Assembly (NCBI GenBank): GCA_039025855.1
Contig: JBCCNL010000012.1
Location: forward strand, 1-64,000
Length of the DNA stretch: 64,000 nucleotides
Source: JBCCOW01 sp039025855
Lineage (GTDB): Bacteria > Planctomycetota > Phycisphaerae > Phycisphaerales > Phycisphaeraceae
Direction of reading: 5' to 3'
Positions within the stretch are counted from its first letter, which is position 1. Each line of letters opens with the position of its first letter. Positions 36,301 through 44,174 of this stretch are shown one piece after another. The notes under the pieces were generated by a model that was not told the origin of the DNA, ran no database searches, and worked only from the letters and a program-made list of their open reading frames with translations. A program made the translations under genes and the position numbers.

Positions 36301-37038
36301 GTAGCGGATGTGCTCGGCCATCTCGACGGGGCCGGTGGCGCAGTTCATGCCGAGGGAGTAGATGGGAAAGTCGCGGAGGGCGGCGACGCAGCCGGCGATG
36401 TCGGTGCCGACGAGGGTGGTGCCGAACTGCTCGATGGTGACCTGGACCATCACGGGGATGTCACCTTCACTGTCGCCCGTGTCGGGGGTGAGGCCGCGTT
36501 CTTCGAGGATGTCGAAGATGGCGGAAAGGGTGCACTTGATCTGAAGGATGTCCTGGGCGGTTTCGATGAGCAGGACGTCGGCGCCGCCGTCGAGGAGGCC
36601 GCGGACCTGCTCGGCGTAGCCGTGGTACATCGTCTCCCAGTCGATATTGCCGAGGGTGATCAGTCGGGTGCCGGGTCCCATGGAGCCGACAACAAAGCGG
36701 GGCTTGTCGGGGGTGGAGTGGTTGTCGCAGGCCTTGCGGGCGACCTCGGCGGCGGTCTTGTTGAGTTCGTAGACGCGGTCCTGGAGGTCCTGGTCCTCCA
36801 TGGTGTGGACCTGGGCGTTAAAGGAGTCGGTCTCGACGCCGTCGGCCCCAGCCTCAAGGAAGGACTCGTGGATGCCCTGGATCACCTCGGGGCGGGTGAG
36901 CAGGAGGACCTCGGTGCAGTTCTCGCGGCCGAGGTAGTCGCGTTCGAGTTCGAGGTCGTCGAGGTTGTGGATGGAGGTGCCCATCGCCCCGTCGAAGAAG
37001 AGGACACGCTTGGCGGCTTGCTGGGCGAAGAGGCTCAT
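33340..37038 (-). CDS. metH: Cobalamin-dependent methionine synthase
   Basis: A complete 1232-residue MetH. It methylates homocysteine using 5-methyltetrahydrofolate and methylcobalamin. Domain order: homocysteine-binding barrel (residues 1-325; zinc ligands in NCATGP and GGCCGTTPAH), pterin-binding barrel (about 345-620; NVGERTNASGSRKFKR and VDVNVDYAGRDNAADM-like), cobalamin cap and binding domain (about 640-880; GDVHDIGKN with the cobalt-ligand His752), and the AdoMet-binding reactivation domain (about 930-1230; TYGYFPCNSQGN, PSVPDMSDQ). A ~60-residue Glu/Arg/Lys-rich insert (TKRVSGDEKKAELLAKTEAR and onward, about 870-935) lengthens the linker to the reactivation domain. A palindrome lies about 30 bp upstream. 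Divergent from uppP. Confidence 0.97.
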   Translation of the reverse strand: MSLFAQQAAKRVLFFDGAMGTSIHNLDDLELERDYLGRENCTEVLLLTRPEVIQGIHESFLEAGADGVETDSFNAQVHTMEDQDLQDRVYELNKTAAEVARKACDNHSTPDKPRFVVGSMGPGTRLITLGNIDWETMYHGYAEQVRGLLDGGADVLLIETAQDILQIKCTLSAIFDILEERGLTPDTGDSEGDIPVMVQVTIEQFGTTLVGTDIAGCVAALRDFPIYSLGMNCATGPVEMAEHIRYLGQNWDRGISLLPNAGLPTLVEGRTVFPLQPKPFAEKVAEFVKTDGLNVVGGCCGTTPAHIAALVEHIGPDTPPTAVKKKPWKPAIASLMGAVDYRQDNSILNVGERTNASGSRKFKRLLEEEDWDEIISLAREMVKEGSHVIDVNVDYAGRDNAADMTTIVSKLVQQVNAPLMLDSTQPATIEAGLKVAGGKCLINSGNLEDGEEKFAVMCNLAKRYSAGLVLGTIDEDPEEAMARTRERKLEIATRMHKLATEKYGLAEEDLMFDPLVLPVSTGMEKDKRSGLETIEGTRLISERFPNCQITCGLSNISFGLKPAARQVLNSVFLYELVQAGMTSAILHVSKILPKNRIPDEQWDAALDVLYDRPAETPVTLEDGSETTDPLQIFINHYPDGAEVQSTKVDLAELPLEERMRRHIIDGEKKGIDTTLDEAMRTYAPLDIINDHLLDGMRVVGDLFGSGQMQLPFVLQSAQTMKAAVAHLEPHMEKVEGQTKGTMVLATVRGDVHDIGKNLVDIILTNNGYTVHNIGIKVPINVIVEQIREHKPDAVGLSGLLVKSVNVMEENLKELNDLSIDVPMILGGAALARQYCETHLRDTYRGDVFHGTDAFEGLRLMDYLTTGRTAELNAEIEDRHTKRVSGDEKKAELLAKTEARKEAETEPQPEAEPELVALGDPDDKGPAGYVIGDAAELSVDRSNGRHGRAAAALQSPDTKRSESVKDVEIPTPPFWGSRVVTDVTLDTIYPFINESALFKTQWQFTRGSKDTKSYNAQLEDEVRPIFDRLKQQLRDHNILHPKLTYGYFPCNSQGNSTIIFDPNDHDREIARFTWPRQTGRKRLCVSDFFRPLDDTGTRDVIAMQCVTMGQEVSNLAKKLFDADDYSEYLYVHGMGVECAEALAELWHKQVRAELGIGNDDSPKIRQLFTQKYRGSRYSFGYPSVPDMSDQDILFKLIEPERIGCELTENWQIDPEQSTSAIIVHHPDAKYFNL

Positions 37039-37068
37039 GGGGGAGGGTTGGGGCTGGCGGGTTGATCT

Positions 37069-37194
37069 ATCCGTATATTCGGATGAACGGATGGAGAAGT
37101 ATAGCTTTTGGGGTTTGCCTCTGGCAAGAGTCTCGGTTTCGACGCGGAAAGCGTCGATTTAGAAGAGGTTTAGCCGCGTTTGTCCGATATCGGA
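37069..37194. promoter_or_regulatory. Palindromic operator candidates in the metH-uppP divergent region
   Basis: ATCCGTATATTCGGAT at 37069-37084 is palindromic in 14 of 16 bases, followed at once by a third half-site CGGAT at 37088-37092. A perfect 12-bp palindrome TCCGATATCGGA is at 37183-37194. Both share TCCG...CGGA arms. The first is 31-46 bp upstream of the metH start and the second 36 bp upstream of uppP. The repeated arms suggest one regulator; in other bacteria metH is often controlled by methionine- or SAH-sensing repressors, but which one acts here is not known. Confidence 0.5.
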
Positions 37195-37229
37195 AGCGTA
37201 CCACTGCACTTTCATCGGAAGGAACGGGT

Positions 37230-38087
37230 TTGGACTGGTGGCAGGCGATCGTGCTGGGCGTAGTGGAAGGGCTTACGGAGTATTTGCCGGTGAGCTCGAC
37301 GGGGCATTTGATCCTGGCGCAGCGGTCGATGGGGCTGACCGGTGAAGCAGCGAATGCGTACGCGATCTGTATCCAGGCAGGGGCGATCCTGGCGGTGCTG
37401 GGGCTTTACCGGAAGCGGGTGAAGCAGGTGTCGGCGGGCTGGCTGGGCAAGGCGGGGATCGGGTCGGGCGATGCGGTGGGGTTCAAGCTGGGGCTGAACA
37501 TGCTGATCGCGTTCATGCCGGCGGCGGTCGTCGGGCTAATGCTGGATGACTGGATCGAGGCGAAGCTCTTCGGGCTTTGGCCGGTGGTGTGGGCGTGGCT
37601 GGTGGGGGGGGTCGCGATCCTGGCAACGGCGTGGTGGCGGAAGCGTCGGGAGCAGGAGTCGGGGAAGGGCGGGGTGGGGCGGGGGTTGGAGGACATGACG
37701 TGGATGATGGCGCTGGGGATCGGGATGATCCAGTGCGTGGCGATGTGGCCGGGTACGAGCCGATCGCTGGTGACGATTGTGGGCGGGGTGCTGGTCGGGC
37801 TGTCGCTGGCGGCGGCGGTGGAGTTCAGCTTCTTGCTGGGGGTGGTGACGCTGTGTGCCGCGACGGTCTACAAGTCGATCGACGCGGGGCCGGTGATGCT
37901 GGAGGCGTATGGGTGGGGCCCGATGATTGTGGGGTCGATCGCGGCGTGGGCGTCGGCGGTGGCGGCGGTGACGTGGATGGTGGCGTACCTGAAGAAGCAC
38001 GGGATGGAGGTCTTCGGGTACTACCGGATCGGTCTGGCGGTGGTGGTGGGGGGGCTGCTGCTGGGCGGGGTGTTGAGCGCGGGGTGA
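37230..38087 (+). CDS. uppP: Undecaprenyl-diphosphatase (UppP/BacA)
   Basis: A 285-residue membrane enzyme that dephosphorylates undecaprenyl diphosphate to recycle the carrier lipid for peptidoglycan and other glycans. The start is set at TTG 37230, six bases after GGAAGGA, which gives the family N-terminus LDWWQAIVLGVVEGLTEYLP; the frame is open to 37062 but the extension is basic and not conserved. Motif 1, EGLTEYLPVSSTGHLIL, is intact, with the catalytic Glu, and motif 2, MWPGTSRSLVTI, has the catalytic Arg. Seven or eight membrane segments follow the normal spacing and the length is typical. It is divergent from metH and converges with the first of the three secreted paralogues. Confidence 0.95.
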   Translation: MDWWQAIVLGVVEGLTEYLPVSSTGHLILAQRSMGLTGEAANAYAICIQAGAILAVLGLYRKRVKQVSAGWLGKAGIGSGDAVGFKLGLNMLIAFMPAAVVGLMLDDWIEAKLFGLWPVVWAWLVGGVAILATAWWRKRREQESGKGGVGRGLEDMTWMMALGIGMIQCVAMWPGTSRSLVTIVGGVLVGLSLAAAVEFSFLLGVVTLCAATVYKSIDAGPVMLEAYGWGPMIVGSIAAWASAVAAVTWMVAYLKKHGMEVFGYYRIGLAVVVGGLLLGGVLSAG

Positions 38088-38094
38088 GCTGCGA

Positions 38095-39309
38095 CTAACG
38101 CATGCTTTGCAGGCGGAGGTCGGTGACCTGCTGTCGGACCCGGTCATCGATGACCATGCGTTGGGCGAGGCCGTTGGTGAGGCTGTAGTAGGTGGTGCTG
38201 GTGGAGCCGCCCTGGCTTTGGACGTGGAAGATGACGGTGTCGCCCTGCTGCTGAGCGGAGACGGTGGTCTTGGTGACGGGCTCTATATCAACGATGCCGT
38301 TGTTGGCGGCGGCTCGCTGGGCGATGGCACGGAGGGCGTCGGGGCTCATCCAGGTGCCGCCGAGGGCGTTGGCGGATTCGAGGAACGGGTTGCTGGCGTG
38401 GCTGACTTGCCCGGTATTGGGGTTCTGGCTTGAGAGGGTGGTGGTGCCAGTGATGACGCCTGCTTGGATTTCGCGTGCCTTGACCTGCATGGTGAGTTGG
38501 ACGGGGATGTGGAACGGGCCGTGCGGGGACGGCTGGGTGTTCTGGCCGGCGTAGACCAGCTCGGAGACGGTGTGGGTCCAGGCGGGCCAGGTCTGGCCGA
38601 TCCAGGGGCCATCGACCTGCCGGAGGTTCTGAAACTGCATGCCGGTGCCGAGGGCGAGGCGGGTCTGGTTGTTGGTGGGCTTGTTGTCTTTATCGAAGCC
38701 GGTGGCGGCGTCGTACTGCTTGCTGAGTTCGTGGAGCATGAGGCCGTTCTGCGTGTCGAAGGCGTGCATGAGCATGCTTCGGTCGTTCTCCTGGAACAGG
38801 ATGCGGCTTGGGTCGCCGGCCTTGGTGTAGGTGGTGCGCGAGCCATTGACGACCGTGCGGAACATGCCTTGCCGGACGGTGCCGTCGGTCGCGTTGTAAG
38901 GCTCATGAGTGACGACGACGTTGCCGCCCCAGCGGGCGTTAGCGATGTCCTGCGGGGGCATAACGAAGGCCATGCCGGCTCGGATACGGCCGGGGTCTGC
39001 GAAGTAGGGGCCGCCGCCGAAGAGGTGGAGTTCGCGTTGGCCGTTAGGCCGCAGGACCTCGCCGATGCCCTGCTCCTGGGCGAGGATGCCTTCGTCGCCG
39101 ACGTGCAGGATGTTGATCAGGGTGTAGTTGCTTCCCTGCCCGCCGGTGCCGGTCTTCCAACCTTTGTAGACGACCTGCGCACCGGGCTTGACCCAATCGG
39201 GCAAGCCCAGGGGTTCGGCCTCGGCGATAGCCCGGTGGCCGATGATGAGACCGGTGAGGCAGGCCAGTGCGAGCGCGGGCAGAGTGGTACGGCGGGTGCG
39301 GGGGTTCAT
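38095..39309 (-). CDS. Secreted paralogue family protein 1 of 3 (tandem)
   Basis: A 404-residue protein with signal peptide (LPALALACLTGLIIGHRAIA, cut near AEAEP). It is clearly homologous to the proteins at 39356 and 40850. Shared blocks: GLPDWVKPGAQVVYKG at the mature N-terminus, FRTVVNGSRTTY, GPWIGQTWPAWTHTVSELVY, then GGTWMSPDALRAIAQRAA, IVDIEPVTKTTVSAQQQGDT and a final strand-rich part TTYYSLTNGLAQRMVI. The pattern is mostly beta strand and no catalytic motif or known domain is recognised. It is last in the minus-strand order and only 46 bp after paralogue 2, so probably cotranscribed with it. Start ATG 39307-39309, with a weak ribosome-binding site. Confidence 0.8.
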   Translation of the reverse strand: MNPRTRRTTLPALALACLTGLIIGHRAIAEAEPLGLPDWVKPGAQVVYKGWKTGTGGQGSNYTLINILHVGDEGILAQEQGIGEVLRPNGQRELHLFGGGPYFADPGRIRAGMAFVMPPQDIANARWGGNVVVTHEPYNATDGTVRQGMFRTVVNGSRTTYTKAGDPSRILFQENDRSMLMHAFDTQNGLMLHELSKQYDAATGFDKDNKPTNNQTRLALGTGMQFQNLRQVDGPWIGQTWPAWTHTVSELVYAGQNTQPSPHGPFHIPVQLTMQVKAREIQAGVITGTTTLSSQNPNTGQVSHASNPFLESANALGGTWMSPDALRAIAQRAAANNGIVDIEPVTKTTVSAQQQGDTVIFHVQSQGGSTSTTYYSLTNGLAQRMVIDDRVRQQVTDLRLQSMR

Positions 39310-39355
39310 AGCGGATCAGTGGGTGTGAAGGAGGGGGAGAACGCGGTCCGTGGTC

Positions 39356-40591
39356 TCACTGCATGTTCTGGAGCCGGAGGTCGATCACGTGTTGCTGGAT
39401 CTTCTTTTCCGTCACGACGCGCTGCATGACGCCGCGTTGGAGGTCGTAGTAGGAGGTCGTGCGGTCGCCGCCGCTGCTCTGGACCATGATGAGGACGGTG
39501 TCACCCTGGCGTTGGGCGGAAGTGACGGTCTTGGTGATCGGCTCGATATCGACCACGCCGTTGTTGCGGGCGGCCTGGTCGGCGATGGCCCGGAGGGCGT
39601 CGGGGCTCATCCAGAGCCCGCCGAGGCTGTTGACACTCTCCACGTTGGGTCCCGGGACCTGTTGGACCTGCCCGGAGCGGGGGTTCTGCACACTGAAGGT
39701 GCTGATGCCGGCGACCCAGCCCTGGCCGCGCTCCTTGACGTCGAAGGTCATCTGGGCGGGCATGTCCCAGCGGTTGTTGCCACCGAAGGTGCCGGGGGTG
39801 AAGACGCTCTGGGTGCCGGTGTAGTGGAGCTGCTGGACAGTCTGGGTCCACGCGGGCCACTGCTGGCCGATCCAGGGGCCGTTGAGTTGGCGGAGGTTGC
39901 GGAAGGCGGTGCGGACGCCGACGGCAAGGCGGGTCCGGTTATTGGTGGGCTGGTTGTCCTTGTTGAAGCCGGTGGCGTCTTCGTATTGCCGGGCGAGGTC
40001 GTTGAGCAGGATGCCGGTCTGGGTGTCGTAGGCCTGCTGGGTGATGCTGCGGGCGTCTTCGCGGAAGAGGATCTGCTTGGGGTCGTTCTTGTTGCGGTAG
40101 GTGGTTCGGCTGCCGTTGACGATGGTGCGGAGGAAGGCGTTGTAGGTCTGGCCGTCATCGGTGCGCCAGGGTTCGAGACTGACGAAGACGCCGTTGCCGG
40201 AGCGGGCCGTCGCCATCTGGTCGAGCGGGATGAAGTAGCCCATCCCGGACTGGATCGTCAGCGGGTCGAGGAGCTTGGGGCTGCCGCTTGCGAGGTAGAG
40301 GCCTTGCATACCGGGGGTGGTGACCTCACCGAGCCCGCCCTCGGCCACGAGGATGCCTTCGGGCAAGATCTGCAGGATGTCCACGAGAAGGTAGTTGCTG
40401 CCAGCCCCCCCGGTGCCGGTCTTCGCCTGATAGAAGACGAGCTGAGCCCCGGGCTTCACCCACGCGGGAAGATTCAGAGGCTCGGCAGAGGCCGCGGTGG
40501 GCCGCCCGAAGATCGCCGTGATGGCGATGGCCCAGAGGGCGAAGTGGGCGGCGGCCGTGGTGATCCAACGAGGGCTTGAGGCAAATCGCAT
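39356..40591 (-). CDS. Secreted paralogue family protein 2 of 3 (tandem)
   Basis: A 411-residue protein with signal peptide (AAAHFALWAIAITAIFGRPT, cut near ASAEP). Start ATG 40589-40591, six bases after CGGAG. The mature part begins NLPAWVKPGAQLVFYQAKTG. Shared blocks with paralogue 1 are long: FLRTIVNGSRTTYRNK, ARQYEDATGFNKDNQPTNNR, GPWIGQQWPAWTQTVQQLHY, GGLWMSPDALRAIADQAARN, VVDIEPITKTVTSAQRQGDT. The two are closer to each other than to paralogue 3. The fold looks all-beta; function unknown. A hairpin terminator lies 150 bp upstream, after paralogue 3, so this gene probably has its own promoter in the 258-bp gap. Confidence 0.8.
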   Translation of the reverse strand: MRFASSPRWITTAAAHFALWAIAITAIFGRPTAASAEPLNLPAWVKPGAQLVFYQAKTGTGGAGSNYLLVDILQILPEGILVAEGGLGEVTTPGMQGLYLASGSPKLLDPLTIQSGMGYFIPLDQMATARSGNGVFVSLEPWRTDDGQTYNAFLRTIVNGSRTTYRNKNDPKQILFREDARSITQQAYDTQTGILLNDLARQYEDATGFNKDNQPTNNRTRLAVGVRTAFRNLRQLNGPWIGQQWPAWTQTVQQLHYTGTQSVFTPGTFGGNNRWDMPAQMTFDVKERGQGWVAGISTFSVQNPRSGQVQQVPGPNVESVNSLGGLWMSPDALRAIADQAARNNGVVDIEPITKTVTSAQRQGDTVLIMVQSSGGDRTTSYYDLQRGVMQRVVTEKKIQQHVIDLRLQNMQ

Positions 40592-40849
40592 GGCGAACTC
40601 CGGGGTCGTGAGTGACCAACTGGGGGAAGAACAGGCGGGCCTGCCGGTGCTCAGCGCAGCGGATGGAGGAGACGGCTCCCGCTCACGATGAATTACCGAT
40701 TGCGACCAAAATTATGCCGGGAAGCTGGATTTGACCAGCGAAAAATCAGCCCGGCTCACGGTTTGTGAGGCGGGCTGCGCGGTCGATCTGCGAGAAATCA
40801 CGGCTCTCTGAGCGAGCACTGGCGTTCACTCGGGACGCGGGGTGGTGAA
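40592..40849 (-). other. Gap between paralogues 2 and 3
   Basis: A 258-bp stretch with no gene. It contains the terminator described at 40740-40776 and, nearer to paralogue 2, presumably that gene's promoter. I see no clear hexamers. Confidence 0.4.
40740..40776 (-). terminator. Intrinsic terminator after paralogue 3
   Basis: On the minus strand AGCCCGCCTCAC and GTGAGCCGGGCT form a stem of about 12 bp with one mismatch around the loop AAACC, followed by GATTTTTC. A GC-rich stem with a T run is the classic layout. It lies 73 bp after the stop of the gene at 40850-42040. Confidence 0.8.
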
Positions 40850-42040
40850 TTAGAAGCGGTTCTGCAAGGTGACGTCCAAGACCTGGCCCATCGGGCCGCG
40901 CTTGATGATCTTGCGGACGACGAGGCCGGACTGGAGGTCGTAGACAGAGACCATCTGGTCGCCGTTTGTGGTCTGAAGCATGATGCTGACGTTGTTGCCC
41001 TCACGCTGGCAGTAGGTGGTGGTGCCGGTGACGGGCTCGCGGTCGACGACGCCCTGGTTGTTGGCGGCGAGGTTGGCGGTGGCGATCAGGGCATCGGGGC
41101 TCATCCAGAGGTTGCCGAGGCTGTTGACCGTGCAGAAGAAGGGGGACTCCTCGGGGACGCCGCCGCCGCTCATCGCGTCGCCCTGGACGGAGGTGATGGT
41201 GCCGCGGACCCAGCCGTCGCCCCGGTCGGTGACCGAGAGCCGAGACCGGAAGGGGATCGCGAAGGGGGGCACGCCGGGGGGGGAGACGTGGACCGCCCCG
41301 GCGTATTCCAGGCCACGGAGGGTCTGGGTCCAGGCGGGCCAGCTCTGGTTCATCCAGGGGGCTCCGGAGAGATCGCGGGCGTGGCGGAAGCTCTTGGTGC
41401 TGCCCAGGGCGACCCGGGTGTGCGGGTTGAGCGGTTCGCCCTTGTCGTTGAAGACGGTGGCGGACTCGTACTGCCGGCTCACATCGTTGAGCAGCACGCC
41501 GGTGTTGGCGTCGAAGGCCTGCTGGATCACCATGCGCTCGTCGTCACGGACGACGGTCTTTGTGGGATCATTCGCATCGACGTAGTTCTGGCGGGAGCTG
41601 TGGATCAGCGTGCGGAAGACGGCGTCGGTGGGCTTGCCGTTGACATCCCACGTGCCGCGGGACACGGTGATCTTCTTGCCAGAGGGGATCTGGGCCAGGT
41701 CCTGTGGCCGGGCGATGTAGCTCATGCCCGCCAGGATGGTGATGGGATCGACGGTGAGGGGGTGCCACTTGGTCAGGGCGAGGCCCTGCTGGCCGTGGTT
41801 CTGGGACAGGATCGTCTCGTCAAACACCACACCCTGCGGGGTCACCGACACGACGTCCAGCACGGTGTAGCCCGCGGCCGCGCCGGCGGAGCCCGCGACC
41901 GTGACCTCAAACACAATCTGCGAGCCCGGCTTGACCCAATCGGGCAGGTTCAGCGGGTTGGCGGCAGCCTGCGGAGTGGGCACAAGCAGCGAAGCGGTCA
42001 GGCAGATGGCTAGTACACGGAGCGTTTTGGCGAAGGGCAC
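40850..42040 (-). CDS. Secreted paralogue family protein 3 of 3 (tandem, most divergent)
   Basis: A 396-residue protein. The start is GTG 42038-42040, seven bases after GGAGA; the frame is open to 42259 but that stretch has no family similarity. The signal peptide is PFAKTLRVLAICLTASLLVP with a cut near QAAANP. The mature N-terminus NLPDWVKPGSQIVFEVT matches the other two. Further shared blocks are GKPTDAVFRTLIHSSRQNYV, SWPAWTQTLRGLEYAG, NLWMSPDALIATANLAANNQ and GVVDREPVTGTTTYCQREGN. It differs by two extra cysteines (FFCTVNS, TTYCQRE), which could pair. Function is unknown. It is first in the minus-strand order and is followed by an intrinsic terminator. Confidence 0.8.
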   Translation of the reverse strand: MPFAKTLRVLAICLTASLLVPTPQAAANPLNLPDWVKPGSQIVFEVTVAGSAGAAAGYTVLDVVSVTPQGVVFDETILSQNHGQQGLALTKWHPLTVDPITILAGMSYIARPQDLAQIPSGKKITVSRGTWDVNGKPTDAVFRTLIHSSRQNYVDANDPTKTVVRDDERMVIQQAFDANTGVLLNDVSRQYESATVFNDKGEPLNPHTRVALGSTKSFRHARDLSGAPWMNQSWPAWTQTLRGLEYAGAVHVSPPGVPPFAIPFRSRLSVTDRGDGWVRGTITSVQGDAMSGGGVPEESPFFCTVNSLGNLWMSPDALIATANLAANNQGVVDREPVTGTTTYCQREGNNVSIMLQTTNGDQMVSVYDLQSGLVVRKIIKRGPMGQVLDVTLQNRF

Positions 42041-42204
42041 AGGTGTTTCTCCAGAGCAGTCATGGGTCGTGTTCGGGCGGCGTTCTGACAAAGCCGCACA
42101 AGGGAGGACCTGACGTGCGGCGCCATCAAAGATTACCGGCAACCGCCGGGATCGCGACAAAAAAGCCACCCAGACCGATTGGATGGTTAGACGCCGATCA
42201 AGCT

Positions 42205-43209
42205 TTATGACTTGATCACTGCCAAGTTGTCCAGCACCGTCTGGGCGCAGCGTTCCCACGAGTTGGACCGGGCGTAGGCGAGGCAGTCGTCGGGGTTGAG
42301 TTCAAGGCAGGCGGTCGCGGCGGTGGCGAGGTCTTCGTCGAGGACGCCGGTGGTGCCGTGCTGGACGACGTCGATCGGGCCGGTCACGGGGTAGGCGGCG
42401 GTGGGGAGGCCGCAGGCGTTGGCTTCGAGCAGGACGACGCCGAAGGTGTCGGTGCGTGAGGGGAAGACGAAGACGTCGGCGGAGGCGTAGTGCCGGGCGA
42501 GGTCTTCGCCGTGCTGGTAGCCGGCCCAGTGGTTGCCGGGGTACTTGGACTCGAGTGACTTGCGGATCGGGCCGTCGCCGACGACGACCTTGCTGCCGGG
42601 CAGGTCGAGGGCGAGGAAGGCTTCGATGTTCTTCTCTAGCGCGACGCGGCCGGCGTAGAGGAAGACCGGGCGGGGCAGGTCGGCGAAGAGCGTCTTGTCG
42701 TAAGGCTTGAACTGGTTGGTATCGACGCCGCGGGACCAGACGGTGATGTTGTCCAGGCCGTTGGCGTTGAGTTCGTCGCCGATGGTCTTGGTGGGGACGA
42801 GGGTGGTCTTGGCCTTGCCGTGGAACCAGCGGATGAAGCGGTAGGTCCACTTGCGAGGCACGCCGAAATAGGACTTGAGGTAGTAGGGGAATTGGGTGTG
42901 GTACGAGGTGGTGAAGGGGAGCTTGCGTTTGAGGCAGTACTTGCGGGCGGCTCGGCCGATCGGGCCCTCGGTGGCGATGTGGATCGCGTCGGGGGCGAAG
43001 TCGTTGAGGCGTTTGCGGGTGCCGCCGCCGGGGGCGATCGCGAGCTTGATCTCGGGGTAGCGGGGTGCAGCAAAGGTCTTGAACAGGCCGGGGTGGATCA
43101 CGTCCCATTCGTGGCCCATCTCGGTGGAGGCGTGGATGACCTGCTGCCAGGTGCGGACCACGCCATTGACCTGTGGGGCCCAGGCGTCGGTGGCGAGGGT
43201 GATCTTCAC
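42205..43209 (-). CDS. Glycosyltransferase family 4 (GT-B fold)
   Basis: A 334-residue GT4-type glycosyltransferase. The start MKITLATDAWAPQVNGVVRT with a Gly-rich nucleotide-side loop is typical of the mannosyl/glucosyl-transferases acting on lipid acceptors (MgtA/PimB/SqdX-like). The C-terminal domain has VFLYAGRVALEKNIEAFLAL, KVVVGDGPIRKSLESKYPG and the donor-binding E-x7-E region (FVFPSRTDTFGVVLLEANAC). The start is GTG 43207-43209, and it overlaps the stop of the upstream phosphoesterase gene by four bases (GTGA), so the two are translationally coupled. Acceptor and sugar are unknown; the pairing suggests membrane glycolipid synthesis. Confidence 0.88.
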   Translation of the reverse strand: MKITLATDAWAPQVNGVVRTWQQVIHASTEMGHEWDVIHPGLFKTFAAPRYPEIKLAIAPGGGTRKRLNDFAPDAIHIATEGPIGRAARKYCLKRKLPFTTSYHTQFPYYLKSYFGVPRKWTYRFIRWFHGKAKTTLVPTKTIGDELNANGLDNITVWSRGVDTNQFKPYDKTLFADLPRPVFLYAGRVALEKNIEAFLALDLPGSKVVVGDGPIRKSLESKYPGNHWAGYQHGEDLARHYASADVFVFPSRTDTFGVVLLEANACGLPTAAYPVTGPIDVVQHGTTGVLDEDLATAATACLELNPDDCLAYARSNSWERCAQTVLDNLAVIKS

Positions 43210-44174
43210 AGGCGGGAGTCTACCGGCTGCGCGACCGGGGCTTCAGCGGCGTGCCCGTTGACGGCCGAACGCCCGGCGTCACTCGGCTCGCCGAAGGTCA
43301 ACTGAGCCGAGTCGTGCATCGACATGTCCTCGGGCGACCAGCGGATCAGCTCGGCGACGTTCACCGGCTCGAGCTCTTCCTCATCCACCGTCTCGGGCTC
43401 AGGCGTGTGCTGCGACAACAGCTCGTTGACCCGCTCGCTGCCGTTGATCAGCTCCATCCGGCCGTCGAAGTGTTCCACCACTGCGGTGCAGCTCTCGACC
43501 CAATCGCCGCAGTTGTAATAGGCGATCGGGCTGTCCTCCCGCAGCTCCGGCTGGTGGATGTGCCCGCAAACCACACCATCCGCCTCACGCCGTTCAGCCT
43601 CCTTCATCAGCGTCTCCTCAAACCGACTGATGAACATGCACGCCGACTTGACCTTGCCCTTGATCGCCTTGGACAGCGAGACGTAGGGCCGACCCGTCTT
43701 CTGCCGCCAGCGGTTGTACCAGCGGTTTGCGACCACGAGCATGTCGTACGCCCGGGACCCGAGCATCGAGACGAGCTTGGAGTGGCGGACGACAAGGTCG
43801 AACTGGTCGCCGTGCGTGACCAGCAGCTTTCGGCCATCCGCGGTGACGTGCACGGCATACGGCAGCACACGGATCCCACCGAAGTCCATGTTGTAGAACT
43901 GACGAGCCCCCTCGTCGTGGTTGCCGGGGATCAGGAACACGTTCTCGCAGTGCTTGGCCTGTTTCAGGATCCGGCGGACGACCATGTTGTGCTCGGCCGG
44001 CCAGTACCAACGCTGCTTGAGCCGCCACATGTCGACGATGTCGCCGACGAGGTACAGCCGTTCGCACCGCAGGTGCTTGATGAAGTCCGACAGCGCCCGG
44101 CCCTCGCAGGCTCGGCTGCCGAGGTGAGCGTCCGAAAGGAAGACGGTGCGGTACTGAAAGTGGGGGTGGGCCAT
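43206..44174 (-). CDS. LpxH-like metallophosphoesterase (UDP-2,3-diacylglucosamine diphosphatase family)
   Basis: A 322-residue phosphoesterase read from the ATG at 44172-44174, nine bases after GAAGGA; the frame runs on to 44255 without a start of quality. The calcineurin-type metal-binding motifs are all there: FLSDAHLGSRACEGRALSDF (D-x-H), YLVGDIVDMW (GD-x2-D), LIPGNHDEG (GNH-D), LVTHGDQFD and CGHIHQPEL (GH-x-H). The spacing fits the LpxH family, which cuts UDP-2,3-diacylglucosamine in lipid A synthesis, but such relatives also occur in bacteria without standard lipid A. The last 90 residues are a charged, non-conserved tail. Coupled to the glycosyltransferase gene downstream. Confidence 0.86.
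   Translation of the reverse strand: MAHPHFQYRTVFLSDAHLGSRACEGRALSDFIKHLRCERLYLVGDIVDMWRLKQRWYWPAEHNMVVRRILKQAKHCENVFLIPGNHDEGARQFYNMDFGGIRVLPYAVHVTADGRKLLVTHGDQFDLVVRHSKLVSMLGSRAYDMLVVANRWYNRWRQKTGRPYVSLSKAIKGKVKSACMFISRFEETLMKEAERREADGVVCGHIHQPELREDSPIAYYNCGDWVESCTAVVEHFDGRMELINGSERVNELLSQHTPEPETVDEEELEPVNVAELIRWSPEDMSMHDSAQLTFGEPSDAGRSAVNGHAAEAPVAQPVDSRL

Noticed and set aside
37039..37229. Cobalamin or SAM riboswitch upstream of metH
   Set aside because: The spacer is short and I could not recognise the conserved core elements of either riboswitch; the palindromes favour a protein regulator.
42180..42225. GATCAAG/CTTGATC inverted repeat at the end of the glycosyltransferase gene, considered as a terminator
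   Set aside because: The 7-bp stem overlaps the stop codon, is AT-rich and has no T tract; it is likely chance.
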